Origin: Acridotheres tristis
Taxonomy: Eukaryota > Chordata > Aves > Passeriformes > Sturnidae
Length of the DNA stretch: 64,000 bases
Direction of reading: 5' to 3'
Assembly (NCBI GenBank): GCA_037013685.1
Contig: CM072906.1
Span: forward strand, 8,864,001-8,928,000
Under the pieces are notes generated by a model. The model was not told the origin of the DNA and searched no databases. It saw only the letters and a program-made list of their open reading frames with translations. Both the position numbers and the translations under genes were made by a program. Of this stretch, positions 1 to 12,879 are shown piece by piece. The number at the start of each line of letters is the position of its first letter. The first letter of the stretch is position 1.

Positions 1-137
1 AAAACGTAAACACACTTGGAGAATAAAGCAGCAAGGAAACTATTCTTGCCTTCCTACTATTGAATGAAATATTCAGTAAAACTAGATATTGAATTATTCT
101 AAACCCAAGGAAATAAGAGAATGGGAATAATGGCTCT

Positions 138-236
138 GAATAACTTGGTCTAGTGGGAGTTGTTCCTGCCCATTCCTGTTGGAATCAGAAGATCTTTAAG
201 GGCCCTTTCAAGCTAAAACGTTCTATGATTCTATGA
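138..236 (+). mobile_element. CR1 LINE, 3' terminal fragment
   Basis: The sequence follows the CR1 3' untranslated end: 'CTTGGTCTAGTGGGAG', then a degenerate 'TGTCCCTGCCCAT' block, 'GATCTTTAAGG', and finally two ATTCTATG-type tail units at about 220-236. CR1 is a non-LTR retrotransposon whose copies are usually 5'-truncated and end in this octamer tail instead of poly-A. Only the last ~100 bp are present, so the copy is dead. Mutations in the 'CCCTTTCAAGCTAAAACG' part suggest it is old. Confidence 0.85.
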
Positions 237-2333
237 CTGAAAAGCCTCTATTTTAATTTGAAATAATAGTAAATTAAAATCTAGGATTTTCAGTATATTC
301 TAATTATTTACTAAAAAAATCCCCTCAGAAAAACCCCAAATAATTAATGCTTTTTCTGAATCCAAACTGATATACTGAGCTTTAGGTAAAAGAAGGACTA
401 TTTGTAGGATCAGTGATAGCAGGATCTAGTCTGCATGGAAAAGGCAAGTGGATCTGGCAATTACAAATGGTTTTAGAGATCAAATGGAAGGAGTTTTGTT
501 GCTGAGATTCAAGTTCAAGGCTCTGGAAGCTGTGAACAACACAGAGTTTTACTTATCTCTTCCAGGAACAGCACAGTAGAAGGGAAGCATAAAGTAAATC
601 CCCATTTGCTAATCTGGTAAATGTTATAAAAAAGTAAAAAAAAAAAGGAAAAGAACTCCTGATATTTGTCTGGTTTATCTCACTTCAAAGATCATGGAGC
701 AGGAGAAGGGATTTTGGAGATGTAAGGAGAAGCTATTTTTAAAAGCAGTCACAGGACTGTGAAATAAGATGTAGGTTTCGTGGAAGAAGAGTTACAGAGT
801 TTTTGGCCGCCTTGCATCTCCAAACTTGATTATTTCATAGAATTCTTACAGAGAATTAATGACAAGTGACCGCAAGACTTTAACCAGGATCTGATTAGGA
901 AATGAGACAGAAAAGTTTGGCACAAAATGGGTGTTGAGGTTTCAGCCACGGTCAGGACTGGCTGGTGAGCCCAGGCTTCGTCACTCACCTGCTCCTGCTC
1001 ACGTCTGCTTGTGGCACAGAAGGAAGCAAGGGAGAAGGAAAGGGAGGAGAGATTCAAAAATGGAAATGCAGAAAGGTTTTACCAGGTGGCCTCTCAAACG
1101 AGAGCACCCAGCTCCTGACAGAGAGGCTCAATCCCTTTTTTCTCAGCTCCAGGAGCTGAGGATGGAGCTCGGCAAGCGGCCGGTGTCTGCTGTGCCTGGC
1201 TTCCAACAACATCAACAGCAAAGCTCCCCTGACTTCAAAGGGAACTGAATTAGGCCAATGTCAAGAGCTTTCCAAAGACTCATCCTTAAATCCTTCGTGC
1301 TCATAACTCTTCCTGAAGGAAAGCAGAGTCAGGTCCGTGTATCCACACAGGCACTGGAGCCCTCAGTTAAAGGGGCTGAACCTGGATGAGCCCCACAAGT
1401 GATTTTAACCACAAGTGATTTTTAATACTGAGCAAGTTTAGAGTGTGAGAAGAACCTGAGAACAGAGAAACCCATCAGGAGAGGCTGCCCAGGGAGAGCA
1501 ATGTCTGAGAGAGCTGGGTAAGGGTCCCTCCAGCCCTTTCAGGGTGCAGGGTCCAGCCACTTGCCCTCCTTGGACAAGACACCCATGGAACAAAAAAATT
1601 ACAGAGAAAAGTCCTTCAAAAAACAGTGTCTCTTTGGAAGATCTGCTGTGATTTAATTCCCAGTAAAGGCCCTTCCCCAGTGCTGGACACACACCTGTCC
1701 CTGGGCTGCTCTCTGTGACACATCCAGAGGTGTGTGAAATCCAGCCACGGTCTGTAAACAGCAGGAGGGAGACTCTGGGGTGCAGTGAAGAGGCTGCACA
1801 CATCTGGCCTTTCAGTTCGAATAAAATTGATTTCCTTTAATGTAAAAATCTACATTAAAGCCAAATCAGACATGTAAACATCTGACTAAAAACCCCTCCT
1901 CGGTCGAGAGGCAATTTGCAGAGACCAAGCTGAGCGTGGCTGCTCTGCAGACAGCTCTGAGCCCAGCAAGGCAGCAATCCTCTGCTCAGCGACCGGGGCA
2001 GCACCAGCACCACTTTCTGCACTGAATTTGTCCCATTCATTCCAGAAACCACGCTGCTCTCAGCCTGCCAGGGCTGCCAGGCACTCCTCATGCTGCAGCA
2101 GAGCAGAGCAGTGTTTAAGTCACAGGTTCAACTTGAGAACGAGGGCATTTGTTTTCTTGTCTGATCAAGGTCAAAACTATTAAAATACCCTTAGGTTCTC
2201 AGTCTAGTGAAATGAACTGGTAATACATTTGGCAAGTTAATCTGTGGATTGCCTTCTCACATGAGACCAGCTGTTGTGTTTCTAAGTACAAGCAGTATTT
2301 ACCTCCAATAATGAAATGACTGAATATAATATG
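237..2333. other. Non-coding stretch, no recognisable gene
   Basis: I see no exon, RNA gene or transposon here. Frames of 60-120 codons on both strands overlap one another, lack any familiar domain and look like chance. The only local structure is a 16-bp direct duplication at 1393-1424, listed separately. From about 950 to 2100 the DNA is GC-richer than its surroundings. Confidence 0.6.
1393..1424. repeat. 16-bp tandem duplication
   Basis: The unit CCACAAGTGATTTTA occurs at about 1393-1407 and again at 1409-1423 with one extra T. It is a simple two-copy tandem duplication, probably from replication slippage. Confidence 0.8.
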
Positions 2334-2348
2334 AAAAAAAAAAAAAAA
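2334..2348. repeat. A15 homopolymer with CA-rich shoulder
   Basis: Fifteen A residues are followed by an AAAC/CAACAA-type stretch to about 2381. It could be the eroded A-rich tail of an old insertion or simple low-complexity sequence. No insertion body is recognisable upstream. Confidence 0.8.
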
Positions 2349-2381
2349 CAAAACAAAAAACCAACAACAAACCCCCAAACA

Positions 2382-5300
2382 GTGTTCCCTTGCCTACTGC
2401 ACAGCCCTGGGTTACACTTACAGTCCTAATAAACTGATTTGTCAAACCCATCAGAAGCGAGGATGATCATCTGGATACCAGATGAACTAAAATACGTGTA
2501 ATTATAAGTTGCCCATTTGTTCTCTTTTATCTCCCACATATCTCTGCTTTGCTCTCAGCTACGTGTGCATGTTTATGTGCAACCAAGCATTTAGCTACAG
2601 GCCTCAAATCCAGGCTTTTATTACCACTTTTACTGTAGCCTAACACGAGAGAGCTCTTACTTCATGGCACACTCAGGCAAAATAAAAATCTGGTGACGTT
2701 ACTTTTGTATTTTAATGCACAGCACATGCACGTGGACACACTGTGCATATATGAACAAATAAAAAATACACTTACAGTCAGATATAACATGTTTCCACCC
2801 CAAATACAGACTCAGCTTGTCAATTAAACATGTCCACAGCTTAAAATTATAGAATCAAATGTGATTTGATTCTACTTCACCTAATTCCCTAAACAGTAGG
2901 GGCTGCTTTTTTCATAATATTTACTATTAAGTAGCTGTAATAGTAATTCCCACTGCTAGGCAGGAACTGGTGTTTTATTTCTACTCTTTGAATTAGGATG
3001 GTATAAAGCACCAGAGGTGTATTGGTGAATATTTATAAAAGCAAACTATTCTCTTTTTCAGTGTATTATATGAACAATATTTCACAGCATGTATTTAATA
3101 TATATATATATGATATATGATAAGGAACAATCTGAACAGACACACTCACAAAAAGTCTGACAGGAAAACAGAGAACAGGATAGAGGAGAAATGATAAAGG
3201 AGGAAGCAGGAGAGATTATAAGTGACAGTGGAGGAGGATGAATTTCCTGGAAGATGTTGGTTTTAAGGAGGGATTTGAATGAACAGACAGAGAGCTGCTG
3301 GAAAAGTGGTGGGAGACCTGAAAACCCAAGGAAATGATACCTGAGGGTGAGTAAGGAATGCCAAGGAGAGCACAAATGAAGAAAGATTTGGAAATAAAAT
3401 CCGGCATGAAAATGGGAACAGACACCAGGATGTGACAAATGAGCTTCAATTCCGTGGGACTCAGCCCCTCTCTAATAAGGGATTGGCACGCTATCCCAAA
3501 ATTTCCTGCAGCCTGCCCTGGAGAAAGGGGAGGGCTGAAATACTGAGACCAGTGTTACAGAAATGGAGGGGTTTGCTGAACTCCTCAGTCAAAATAAGCC
3601 ATTTTCCATGAACTTGGGGTACAAAGCTCACTCTGAGTCTACCTGAAGCAAATCTACCCCAAATACTTATGTGCAGGTGGGTTATTACTTCTATTAAAAA
3701 AAAAAAAAATCAGAACTCTTTGCATGTTGGAACTGTTTCAGACTGCTTCTAAAAGCACTGCCTAAAGAGAACTCCTTTTAAACTTTTTTTTTATTATTAT
3801 TATTACTGATAAAGAAGATGTCTCTATACATCTGCACAGAGTCACTGGGGGTATCCAGCTGCATTATAACATCCTGTTCAGATGAGCCATAAAGATTTCA
3901 GTGGCCACTGCAAAACAGCACCTCCTTCGAGATATTGAAGATATTCCTGCTGATGAAGCTGTTAGAATTGCTCTGAGACATAACTGCCCCGAATTTCAGC
4001 CAGAAGATTTTGATCTCCTCTACTGAGCTGCATCCAGGTGCTCCAAAAGCAGGAAAGAGTTTGGCTGCTGGAGGAAGCTGGCATTTGGGACACTGGAAAT
4101 ACAAAAGAACTTATCTAAACAAGAAATGCCCACTGCTAATAGACAAGAAAATAGAAAGTTTTTTATGCCTGGTTTGTTTGAGGCACAGAACTGGTGACCA
4201 AATTATGGACACAGTTCCTGTAAGTCTCTCAGTGGAGGAGATAAATCAATTCAAGGTCTTTTTCTCAGGTGCTGAATCCCATCTGGGATGGATCCTGGCC
4301 TTGGGGCATTCATAAACACCCACAGTTTTTTCCAGATATAATAACAATTCACACTTATTGCCTCCCATATGGTCATTTAAAAACACTGAATGGAAATAGT
4401 CTTGCTCTCAGTTTTTAAGGGGAGAGTGAATTCAACCATGTACCATGAGAAATAGTGGAAGAATCACAAACAAAATTCTTGTGCTCTGCATCTCCCTTCT
4501 GCCCTCTAGTTCTCACTTCTTTCCCCAGGCCTCTGAATTTTAATTTTACATATCCACACACCAATTAACAGCCTCAAAATCCAGGTTTTTGTCCATTTCC
4601 CCCCTCCAGTAGTGAAAAATCCCCGTGTTTGTACACAGGCTTGGGAAGGTAAGTTTTCTAGTCAGAAGAAATTCTCTCTCTCTCAACATCCTGAGTGGGA
4701 GGATGGAAGCAACGCCACCAGGAAAGCTGCACAGGGGGCTGGGAGCAGGGCAGGACAGGGACTGGATACAGCATCTAAAAACTGCCTCCAGGGCTTCTCT
4801 AAATAGATCTTTTCCATGCACGAATCCCAAGTTTCTCCCTACACCTTTCTATATATTTAGCTCATTAGAAAGCCCCTTTGCAGAGGTGCTAAAACAGAAA
4901 ACCAGGATGGAATACTTCAACCCTGGCAGATAAACTGCGAGGCTGAGCTCCCCAAACTTCTCCAGACTTCAAAGCCCTGCAGATATTGTTTAATCAATGA
5001 TAGAGCTGCAAGGCCAGCTGTGTTCTTCTGTTTGTTCTTACATGCTAATCCAAGTTTACCAAAACTGAGGGATTTTGCATCTGGGGTATTTGGATTCGGT
5101 CCCACTCCTCTGGTAACCTGTCCTTGGCCTCTCCTTCTGTCTCTGTGGCACGTTCCACCCCTGTCTCTGCTGTCCCTTGTGCTTTTTTAGTGCTGCTGTC
5201 CCTGTCAGGGAGATCAATAATTGCTTTGTCACGCTTCAGGACAAGACTTCTCTGCTCCTGGGTTCCTGTGTGAGCCCACTGTGGGTTTGGGCAGGGCTGA

Positions 5301-8300
5301 CTTTTATAAACAGCATCTGAAAGCTCTGCTGGCCCTTCCTTCATAAATCTCCCCCCAGATCTCAGCTCTCTGCAGCTTCCTGCTCTGATTTAGGCATGAA
5401 AAAAACAATGAAGTGCTTCTAAGCTAATGATATGCAAAGCTGAAAGATATAAAAAACTGAAGTTTTCACGTTTCAAAGACCTTTGTATGTGTCACCTCTG
5501 TCCCCAAACCAGCATCAATCTTTTCCCTGTGCTGCTTTGCCTTCTGCTTCTTTGTATTTTACCATTTCCTATTTTATTTGTGAGAGCCTGAACAGACCCC
5601 AAGTACCATGAGAAGAAAAATAAAGCACAAATGGGCGTTAGGTAAACAAGGCACGGGGGTCCAACGTTGTTTGGGGTTGGCACTCCTCAGGAACAATGTT
5701 GTTTGGCTGGCTGGCTGTGGGGCAGGAAATAACCTTTGGGAGCCTGTGACCCTACTGCTGCCACGGAGAAAAACAACCTGGAAAAAGCAGATTTTTGCAA
5801 TGATTTGCCTCAACAAGGAGCTCAGGGCTCTGGTGAGGGCAGGCAACCTCTGCTCAGAGCCTTCAGCAGAAGTGTGATCACCAGTTTTGGCTTTTACCCT
5901 GTGGGTTTTTTTTTCCTTTTCCACAGAAGTAGTCTAACAGAAGGCAGCTTTTCCTCTGAGTGTTTCACATTTTTCAAGTTTCAGGCAATTGTGTTTCTAA
6001 ACCCTCTCAAGATCACCATTCTGGGAGCACAGGTTGGCTCTGCAAAGAGGATTCTTTGTCATAAAGCTGCTATTACCATTAGGGTGGGAAAAAAAGCCCT
6101 GATTTCATGGCTTCTGGAGTCAAGACTGACCTGTTCCCTATCCCACCTCATCTCCTGGCAGAGCAGAGGGAGCAGGGAGAGCAGTGGGGGCTCCTTTGGA
6201 GCAGATGTCACCACCACAGCCCTTTCTCAGGGTGCTGTACCTGAGAGGAAGGAAATTGAGATTCCACACCAAATCCCAGCACTCAAGTTTTGAAGATTCC
6301 CACATCTTCCAAGGATTAAATCACCACATGTACAGCCTGAAATGCCTCGAGGTCCAGAGTGAGGAAGGCTGTGTAGGAAGAACTGCTAAGAGGTTAAAAT
6401 CCTTCATAGTTTGCCCCAAAGACATTCACAAAGGGATTACAAGAGGAGAAATGAGAGCCACAACGAGCCAAGAAGAGCATGTCCTTTCCCTCACAACCAG
6501 GGTGGCTCAATAGAAGAAGAGGGTTTATATGAACTTGTTTGGAATTTTGACACCAGGCCTGCTATCAACACTGCTCATAGAGAGAATATTCTCTCTATTA
6601 ATTCCCCTACACAAACACACTGGATCCCTTTCAGCAGAAGGGAAGAGCAGGAAGGTCCATGTCCCCTACATCATGACCCAAAGCTCAACGTGGCTTCTAA
6701 AACCAATTTATTATTTTCTAAATTAATTTTCAAGCCTCGGGAACATTTAAATTATCTCCGAGAAAGCAGAAGACAAAAGCACAGAAGAGCACGGCATCAC
6801 TTCAACAAACGCATCCCTAATTTCAAATCTGTGTTTTTAAGGCAGGGATGAAGTTTGGAGCATTCCTAGACCACCCTGCCCATACTTCCTGCACCCAGCA
6901 GGGCAGGCTGGGGATGTGCTGGGCACACCAGGAGTCCCTGCCAAGCTGGGCATGGAGGGGGAAAGCCACGGGAAGCAGTCGGTGCTACCACAGCAGGATC
7001 ACGCTCGTAATCCCAACGAGATAATCACAGATGTTGTGACCCACTTAAAAAAATGAGTTCATTTTCCACATATCCAATTTCAGTGGCTTTTTAGGACATT
7101 ACCCCCCTGTAGGTTTACGGGCAAATGAGTGCTCAGCTTATTCTCCATCATTTTCTGCACCAGTAATGCTATGCCATGGGAAGTGTGAAATTAGTCCATA
7201 ATCTTTAAGCCCCTTGTTTTCTAGATGACAGATACTTGCTTTGCTAACAACCCCAAGCTCCTTGCAGGGCTGCATTCCCTGGGAGCCAAAGCAGCACATG
7301 GAATTTTATCTTACCTTGCCAGGCATAAATATAGGGGGGGGGGAGACAACAACAGCAAATAACCCCCAACTTTTCACACCCCACAAAAAATATTATTTTA
7401 GATCAACCATTCCTATTCGATCCACCTTTGGCACGGCACGCAGCACCTTAGAGAAATTTGGGAATTCCAAAAGGAGGGGACACTAAGGAATCAAGTGGCA
7501 GAAGGAGCACAGAACATATTTTTTCATCAAGCTGTCCTTGCAAGTGCACCCTGTGGTCAAACCATGCCAAACTCCCAGTGCTCAGAAGATGCCAGGGAAG
7601 GCAGCAAACCTTTCCCCACTCCACAGAGCTCATTTTTCCCCCTCTCTGTGTCAGTGTCACCAGGTGCCCAATTTAAAGTCAATTCCATGCAATGCTGAGG
7701 CTGATGGGGTAGCCTGGATTTCCTAATTCTACCTATGCCTCTGGTTTTTTCAACAAATACAATCGGCATGGAATTTTTTAATAAAAAAAGGAATCCCAAA
7801 CACTTACTGCAACTATTTTGATTCTGCTTCTAATACAGGTGAATTAAAAATGAAAGATTCACTTGTTTGAGGGATATTTTTTTTAGTGCTGGCCATTTCT
7901 TCTTCATGAAGCAGCACAAACCTATGTGTTAATTCTGAAATTTTATCTACACGGTATTTGTGTTGCCCTTGCACAAGAGAACATGCAGAAATTCCTTGTA
8001 ATTACTGAGAAAACCCAGTGATATTTGTTTTAATTGTGCTTCTCCTCTTTGAGCTCCTTTCCATGCAATGTATTTTTGTGTGACAGAACCCCTATAAGAA
8101 CAACTTTAAAAAAAAAAAGGCCGTTTATTCCGAAATTAGCATTACCTTCTACCAGGGAGAAGATGACCTTTTCTTACATAAATGACATGCTACTTCCAGC
8201 CAAAATATCAGTTAATTTCCATTTGGATCATAGTTGAGTAGCAATTTGGCCAGCTTCTCTCTAGATACAGACACCACCCTTGCTGATATTGCTGCCCTTG

Positions 8301-8649
8301 GAAAATCCATCCTTGGGAAGTCCACCCAGCTGTCAACCACTTCCCAGTAAAGCCACTGCCACATGAGAAGCAGGCATGAAGTTCTTCCCAGATTTCTTTT
8401 AAAAATACAGATTTAACAATCTTTAGAAGTACATTCTTAGGCTGGACACACTAAAGTATCCTATTTCCAAATTATTCCAGTTCACCAATTACTTGGGTTT
8501 AAGCAGTCCCAAACCCAACCAGTTCTGGCACAGCAAAGTTTATACTTTTAAATGTTCCAGCCTTTGCCTTAGATTTAGAAGGGCTTTGCACCTCGCAGGA
8601 CTTGGCTCACGGGTTTTAGAGGAAAAGAGATGAAAGACAGTCAGTGCTG
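2382..8649. other. Non-coding stretch with small simple repeats only
   Basis: No gene or transposon is recognisable. Visible simple sequence consists of a short TA tract (about 3098-3111), A14 at 3696-3709, a TTATTA tract near 3790-3806, a GGCT triplication near 5704-5716 and G10 at 7334-7343. The longest open frame, 185 codons at 5736-6293 on the plus strand, has no familiar motif and mixed composition, so I treat it as chance. Confidence 0.6.
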
Positions 8650-8826
8650 ATCATGGAATCACAGAATTATTGAGGTTGGAAAAGACCTCCAAGATCATCA
8701 AGCCCAACCTTTGGCCTAACACCCTCGTGCCCAGTAAACCACACTGGGAAGTGCCACACCTACTGATTTTTTTGGACACTTCCAGGGACAGTGACTCCAT
8801 CACTTCCCTGGGGAATGTTCCATCCA
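8650..8826 (-). mobile_element. CR1 LINE, 3' fragment, minus strand
   Basis: Read on the plus strand this is the reverse complement of the CR1 3' end. It runs from an eroded octamer tail 'ATGGAATCACAGAATTAT' through 'GAGGTTGGAAAAGACCTCC' and 'GATCATCAAGCCCAACC' to the 'CTTCCAGGGACAGTGACTCC' and 'CACTTCCCTGGGGAATG' blocks. About 175 bp of the terminal region remain. No target-site duplication is evident. Confidence 0.92.
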
Positions 8827-8996
8827 GCACAGATGACCCAAAACCCAGTGACTTCCTGAAGTGCCAGACAGCAGAAAGAATTAAGGGGAAGAAGAGAATA
8901 TTTTTTTCAAATTTTATTTTAAATCACACATTTATTTGAAGCACTTTCCCTTTCCAAAATGGCCTTTCTTGGAAGCATTTGCTCCCACCAGCAAAC

Positions 8997-9510
8997 CCCC
9001 TCCAGAAGAACACGCTCCGCCACCTCGTAGCCAACGCTTCGTTCCCTCTCTTTCCAACCCAAACCACCAGACTGGTCATTGCTTCCCACTTCTCCCCAAA
9101 CCACTTTCAGCAGGAAAAACACACACAAACACGGGGTGAGAGATCTTTCCCAGCCCTGCCTGTGGGTGGTAAGGAGGGCCCAGCCCAGCCCAGCCTTTCC
9201 GTGCGAGGCGACGGCTCCGCTCGGGAACGCGAATCCGCAGGGCTGTGGCAGGTTCTGCTTTTTTCCAAAACGCTCTCCCCAGCTGCAGCACATTACTTGT
9301 GGCAACTTTTCTTGGATCTTAAATGGGTTTTGAAGCCATGCTGTCAGCTGCCTTCATGTCACCCCGCTATATTATGATTGAATCTCCTGTTCCTTTTATA
9401 GAGTTGTTCTCTCCTAATAAAACACCCACTGCCGGTGGGAACGTCGGGATCGCGGCGCTGGGATGTGATAACCTCCTGCTCTGCTCCCTGCTCGGCTACA
9501 CCGTGCTCTT
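8997..9510. promoter_or_regulatory. CpG-richer patch, possible regulatory element
   Basis: CpG dinucleotides are sparse in most of the window but cluster here. About eight fall within 9201-9240 ('GCGAGGCGACGGCTCCGC' and onward), with further CpGs at 9015-9042 and at 9441-9460 ('ACGTCGGGATCGCGGCG'). The patch is short and has no adjacent open exon, TATA box or clear splice site. It could be an unmethylated enhancer, an orphan CpG island, or only a local GC fluctuation. Confidence 0.3.
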
Positions 9511-9589
9511 GGGATCCTCCAGTGCATCCATCCAGCCCCACAAACTCGCCCTGTTTATACAAAATCCTGACCCCACCCCCATTTCCAGT

Positions 9590-9875
9590 TATTTTAAGAG
9601 CTCATACTTTGGAACTGGGCAATATTCCTGAGCACATGAAAGAACACACGGAGTACAAACAGCTATAAATGAATATCTGCAGTTCATTGCAGCAGCCGCC
9701 TACAAAGGTGATACCTTCAAGCTGTTTGTCAGAGCAAAGCAGCGAAAAAGCTGTTACTTGTCAACTTTTGGATAAGATGCATTGCAAAACAATATTCATT
9801 TTCCCTGGCAAACGCAAAACCGCATTTTATAGGTGTGAACTATTTCCAAACTTCAAAACTGTATCGTAAATGAAC
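9590..9875. promoter_or_regulatory. Possible conserved non-coding element
   Basis: This is a repeat-free block of balanced composition. It contains a TCF/LEF-like ACAAAGGTG, a CTGCAG/TGCAG short inverted pair near 9676-9692, AACAATATTCA and GCATTTTATAGG, immediately beyond the CpG patch. The judgement rests only on motif density and absence of repeats; I cannot see conservation directly. Confidence 0.25.
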
Positions 9876-12329
9876 TGTGAACGGGTAGAAAAACACTCCG
9901 GGTACGGTGGCAAGGAAGCAAATGACTTCAAATGTAGAGAATTAAAATAATCACAGTTTATTTTTAATACGTTTAAAGAGTAAAAATATTTTCACCTTCC
10001 ATCCTACTGCATTTGAACAGAATCCATCAACAAGAGCTTATAAATCTGTTATTCTTAATGGGTTTCATGCCAATGTTGTGTTTAAAGTCATGAGACTAAA
10101 AGAAAAACTACATTCCTGGGGCATAATGCTGCACAGTGAAACAGAAATGCTTCGCTGAAATCTAACTTGACAACATTTGTTGTTAGGATTTCCAGGACTT
10201 TCATCAGGGATGTTTCTCAAAGAATCCTGTCTCTCATAAATTGTTTTTGTCGTGGTAACAGACTCGACTATTAATGAGAAAACAGTAAGAAGCTTTAGTG
10301 TCCTAATGGATACTAAATGACCTGGAGGATCTTGAACACTTATGTGCAGAAAAAAAAATACATATGTGCAATTCCTCTGGCTCGGGAGATTTGTTAGGTG
10401 GGATGCAATGCACTAAAGGAGGTAACTAAATACATGTGGAAAAACAACAGTGTTTTACATAAAAACAATCCCATTAACCTCGCACGTTAAAAAAAAAATA
10501 TCATATCCTGCCTAATGTGACTTTCACAAATCAGAAGAAATCAGGTCAAAATAGTAGATAAATATGCAGTGCCTCGAAGCCTCTGAATGTCCTCAAGACA
10601 GCGAGGCTATGAGCAAACACTGACATTTGACACAGATACAGCTGTTTAAAATATGTCTTCATCATACTCAGATGGAGATAGAGACCGAATAAAATTCCTC
10701 CAGAATAAATCCAAAGGTTAAAAAAAAGTAATCTAAAACCAGATGCTGCGGGACGTGCAAAAATGAAGATGCAAATTTAATTTTGCAGACCTGGAGGGAA
10801 ATCCCCGCCGGCGTTCACGCTCAGTCCACCTTTACTGAGGAGCCCGCAAAAGTCCCTCAAAATCAACAGCAATAAATATTTTGAAGGAGGAAAACTCTGT
10901 AAAGTCTATTCATTTTACTTTCTGAAATGGTGCAAAAATGTTACCTACTCCCTGTGCAGTTATTAGTCTCCGTAATGTAACATAACAGATACTTTCTAAA
11001 TCCTTTTAGACCTTCTCCCCCTCACTGGAAAGATCATCATTTTTTTATTTCAAAGTGGATTTAATAAAGAAAAGGAGTGCTGTTAAAGTAATACGTGAGG
11101 CTTTGACATTAAGCAGTGCAACCCTGCAGAGTCGGCAAGAACAGGGTCTCTAATCTCCAGTGATTTATAGAGGGCTCTTCCTTCATCTCTGCACTCAGGG
11201 AGGGCCAAAAAGTTTAGAGACAGGCTGGCGTCCCCCTTGCTCCACACCGCCAGCTCCTGCTGGCCAGGCTGCAGGCACAAACCTTTAACCACTTCACTGC
11301 TGGCCTCCCCTCACCCATTAAAGGGCCTTTTATTTATTTGTATTTATAGAACAAAGTGATCTCAGAGTTAAGTAATGCCCACGGAGGTAAATGTTTATGT
11401 CTGTCATCAGAAATTTATAAGCAGAGGGGGAGAAGCTAATAGGCAGAGAGGAAAGACCAAAACTGTGGAGTGTTTGATGCTCCTCTGAGTAAACCCCGAA
11501 AAGCTTCGAGTAGAAACACATCTTAATTAAAAACTTACAAATATATACAGTTAATTTTAAAGCTAAATAACTGAATTACAGACACCAGACAGCCTATTAC
11601 CAGCTGAAGAAGAATGTTTGCCTTATACTGGCTGAGCATTACACAAAAGTTCAAAGAATATGTTTCCAAACACAAATGCAAGAAGCTCTTAAGCTCCTGT
11701 CACAAGACAGAAATATCTCATTTGAATGGATTTCAAATCCATCATTTTTTAGGGAAATGACCAGTTCCTTCTGCACTGTAAAACCACAGAAGCCTCTGCT
11801 GTTCATCCAAAAATTAAGCCCAGGTCTAACATGAACTCAGTGCTGGGAGATTTGCATCACCAGCAGGAATTCCATCGGGTCAAGAGGATCAGATGTGCAA
11901 AGAACACAACTTTAGGCACTGGGGAAGTCATGCCTGGGAACTCGGGCACCTTTACCTGCACAGGTGACCCCTCTGAGGCCAGGGGAGCTCACAGCCAGGT
12001 GCCCACAAAGCCCAGCAATGCCCTTCCCTGTCTCTGTGTCTGTATCTCTTTAAGCTCTCCTCTCCCCCAGAATCCCAGCACAGCAGGACTCCATACAAGA
12101 ACACAAAAACCAAACTAAAATTCACCACAATGTTGATAGGATTTGATGTTCTCATTTGCAGGAACACACAGAGAAGCCACAAAACACGTGCAGAACCACC
12201 CTGCATTTTCCCAGACCCACAGAGGTGACAGTGGCATCTTTTAGCTGCCACTGCTTGGACTGAAACTCTCAGATCAAGCTGCCCTTGAAAACTGAATCCT
12301 GCACAAACATGTGCTGGATGTTTTAGGGC

Positions 12330-12346
12330 TTTTTTTTTTTTTTTTT
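12330..12346. repeat. T17 homopolymer
   Basis: Seventeen consecutive T residues followed by AT-rich sequence. No adjacent retroposed body was recognised. Confidence 0.9.
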
Positions 12347-12857
12347 AATATTTATGTGGAATTACCCTAAAAGGTTGGAGAATGGAAATATTGACATCCT
12401 AATTCGACATTCATTAACCAGCATCCTGCAACCTATACAACATATTGGCATTCAAGATGCATTATTTGAAAGTTTGCTGAATTTTCCTTTGAGCGACTGA
12501 GCTCATTCCTTACCCCTCCTCTTCTCACTGAGGCTGAAATTCCTCAGTGGACTTGTCCTGGGGACAACCTTGGGGAATAAAATTACTCCTGTATGGATGC
12601 TCTGCTCACAGGGCACTTTTCCTGTGATTCCAGCTTAGATTTCAGATCACCACAGGACGTTCCTTTATCACCAAGGTTTTCTGTGGGCTGTTTCACAACT
12701 CGACATGTTGTGTCTTTGATGTACCCATGGATGCTCAAGTGGGGCTGTTCGAGGGTGTGAAAGAACACCCAGAAGGTTCAAAAACACATGCCATGATGCT
12801 GCTTTTCTTCCAATTTAGGGAAAACCAGCAATCTGAGTTTGCTGAGTGCAACCAACT

Positions 12858-12879
12858 CCTCTCATACACGTATGAGAGG
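12858..12879. repeat. Near-perfect short palindrome
   Basis: The arm CCTCTCATAC is followed by two bases (AC) and then by its exact reverse complement, ending at 12879. One further wobble (T/G) and one C/G pair extend it outward. It could form a small cruciform or an RNA hairpin, but the two-base loop is too tight for a normal RNA hairpin unless inner pairs open. No microRNA-sized stem surrounds it. Confidence 0.85.

Noticed and set aside
5736..6293. 185-codon plus-strand frame
   Set aside because: No domain, no flanking splice signals that fit, competing frames on the same DNA; chance open frame.
9040..9080. TTTCCAACCCAAACCACCAG resembling a CR1 tip
   Set aside because: Only about 20 bases match and the neighbouring CR1 blocks are absent; likely chance.
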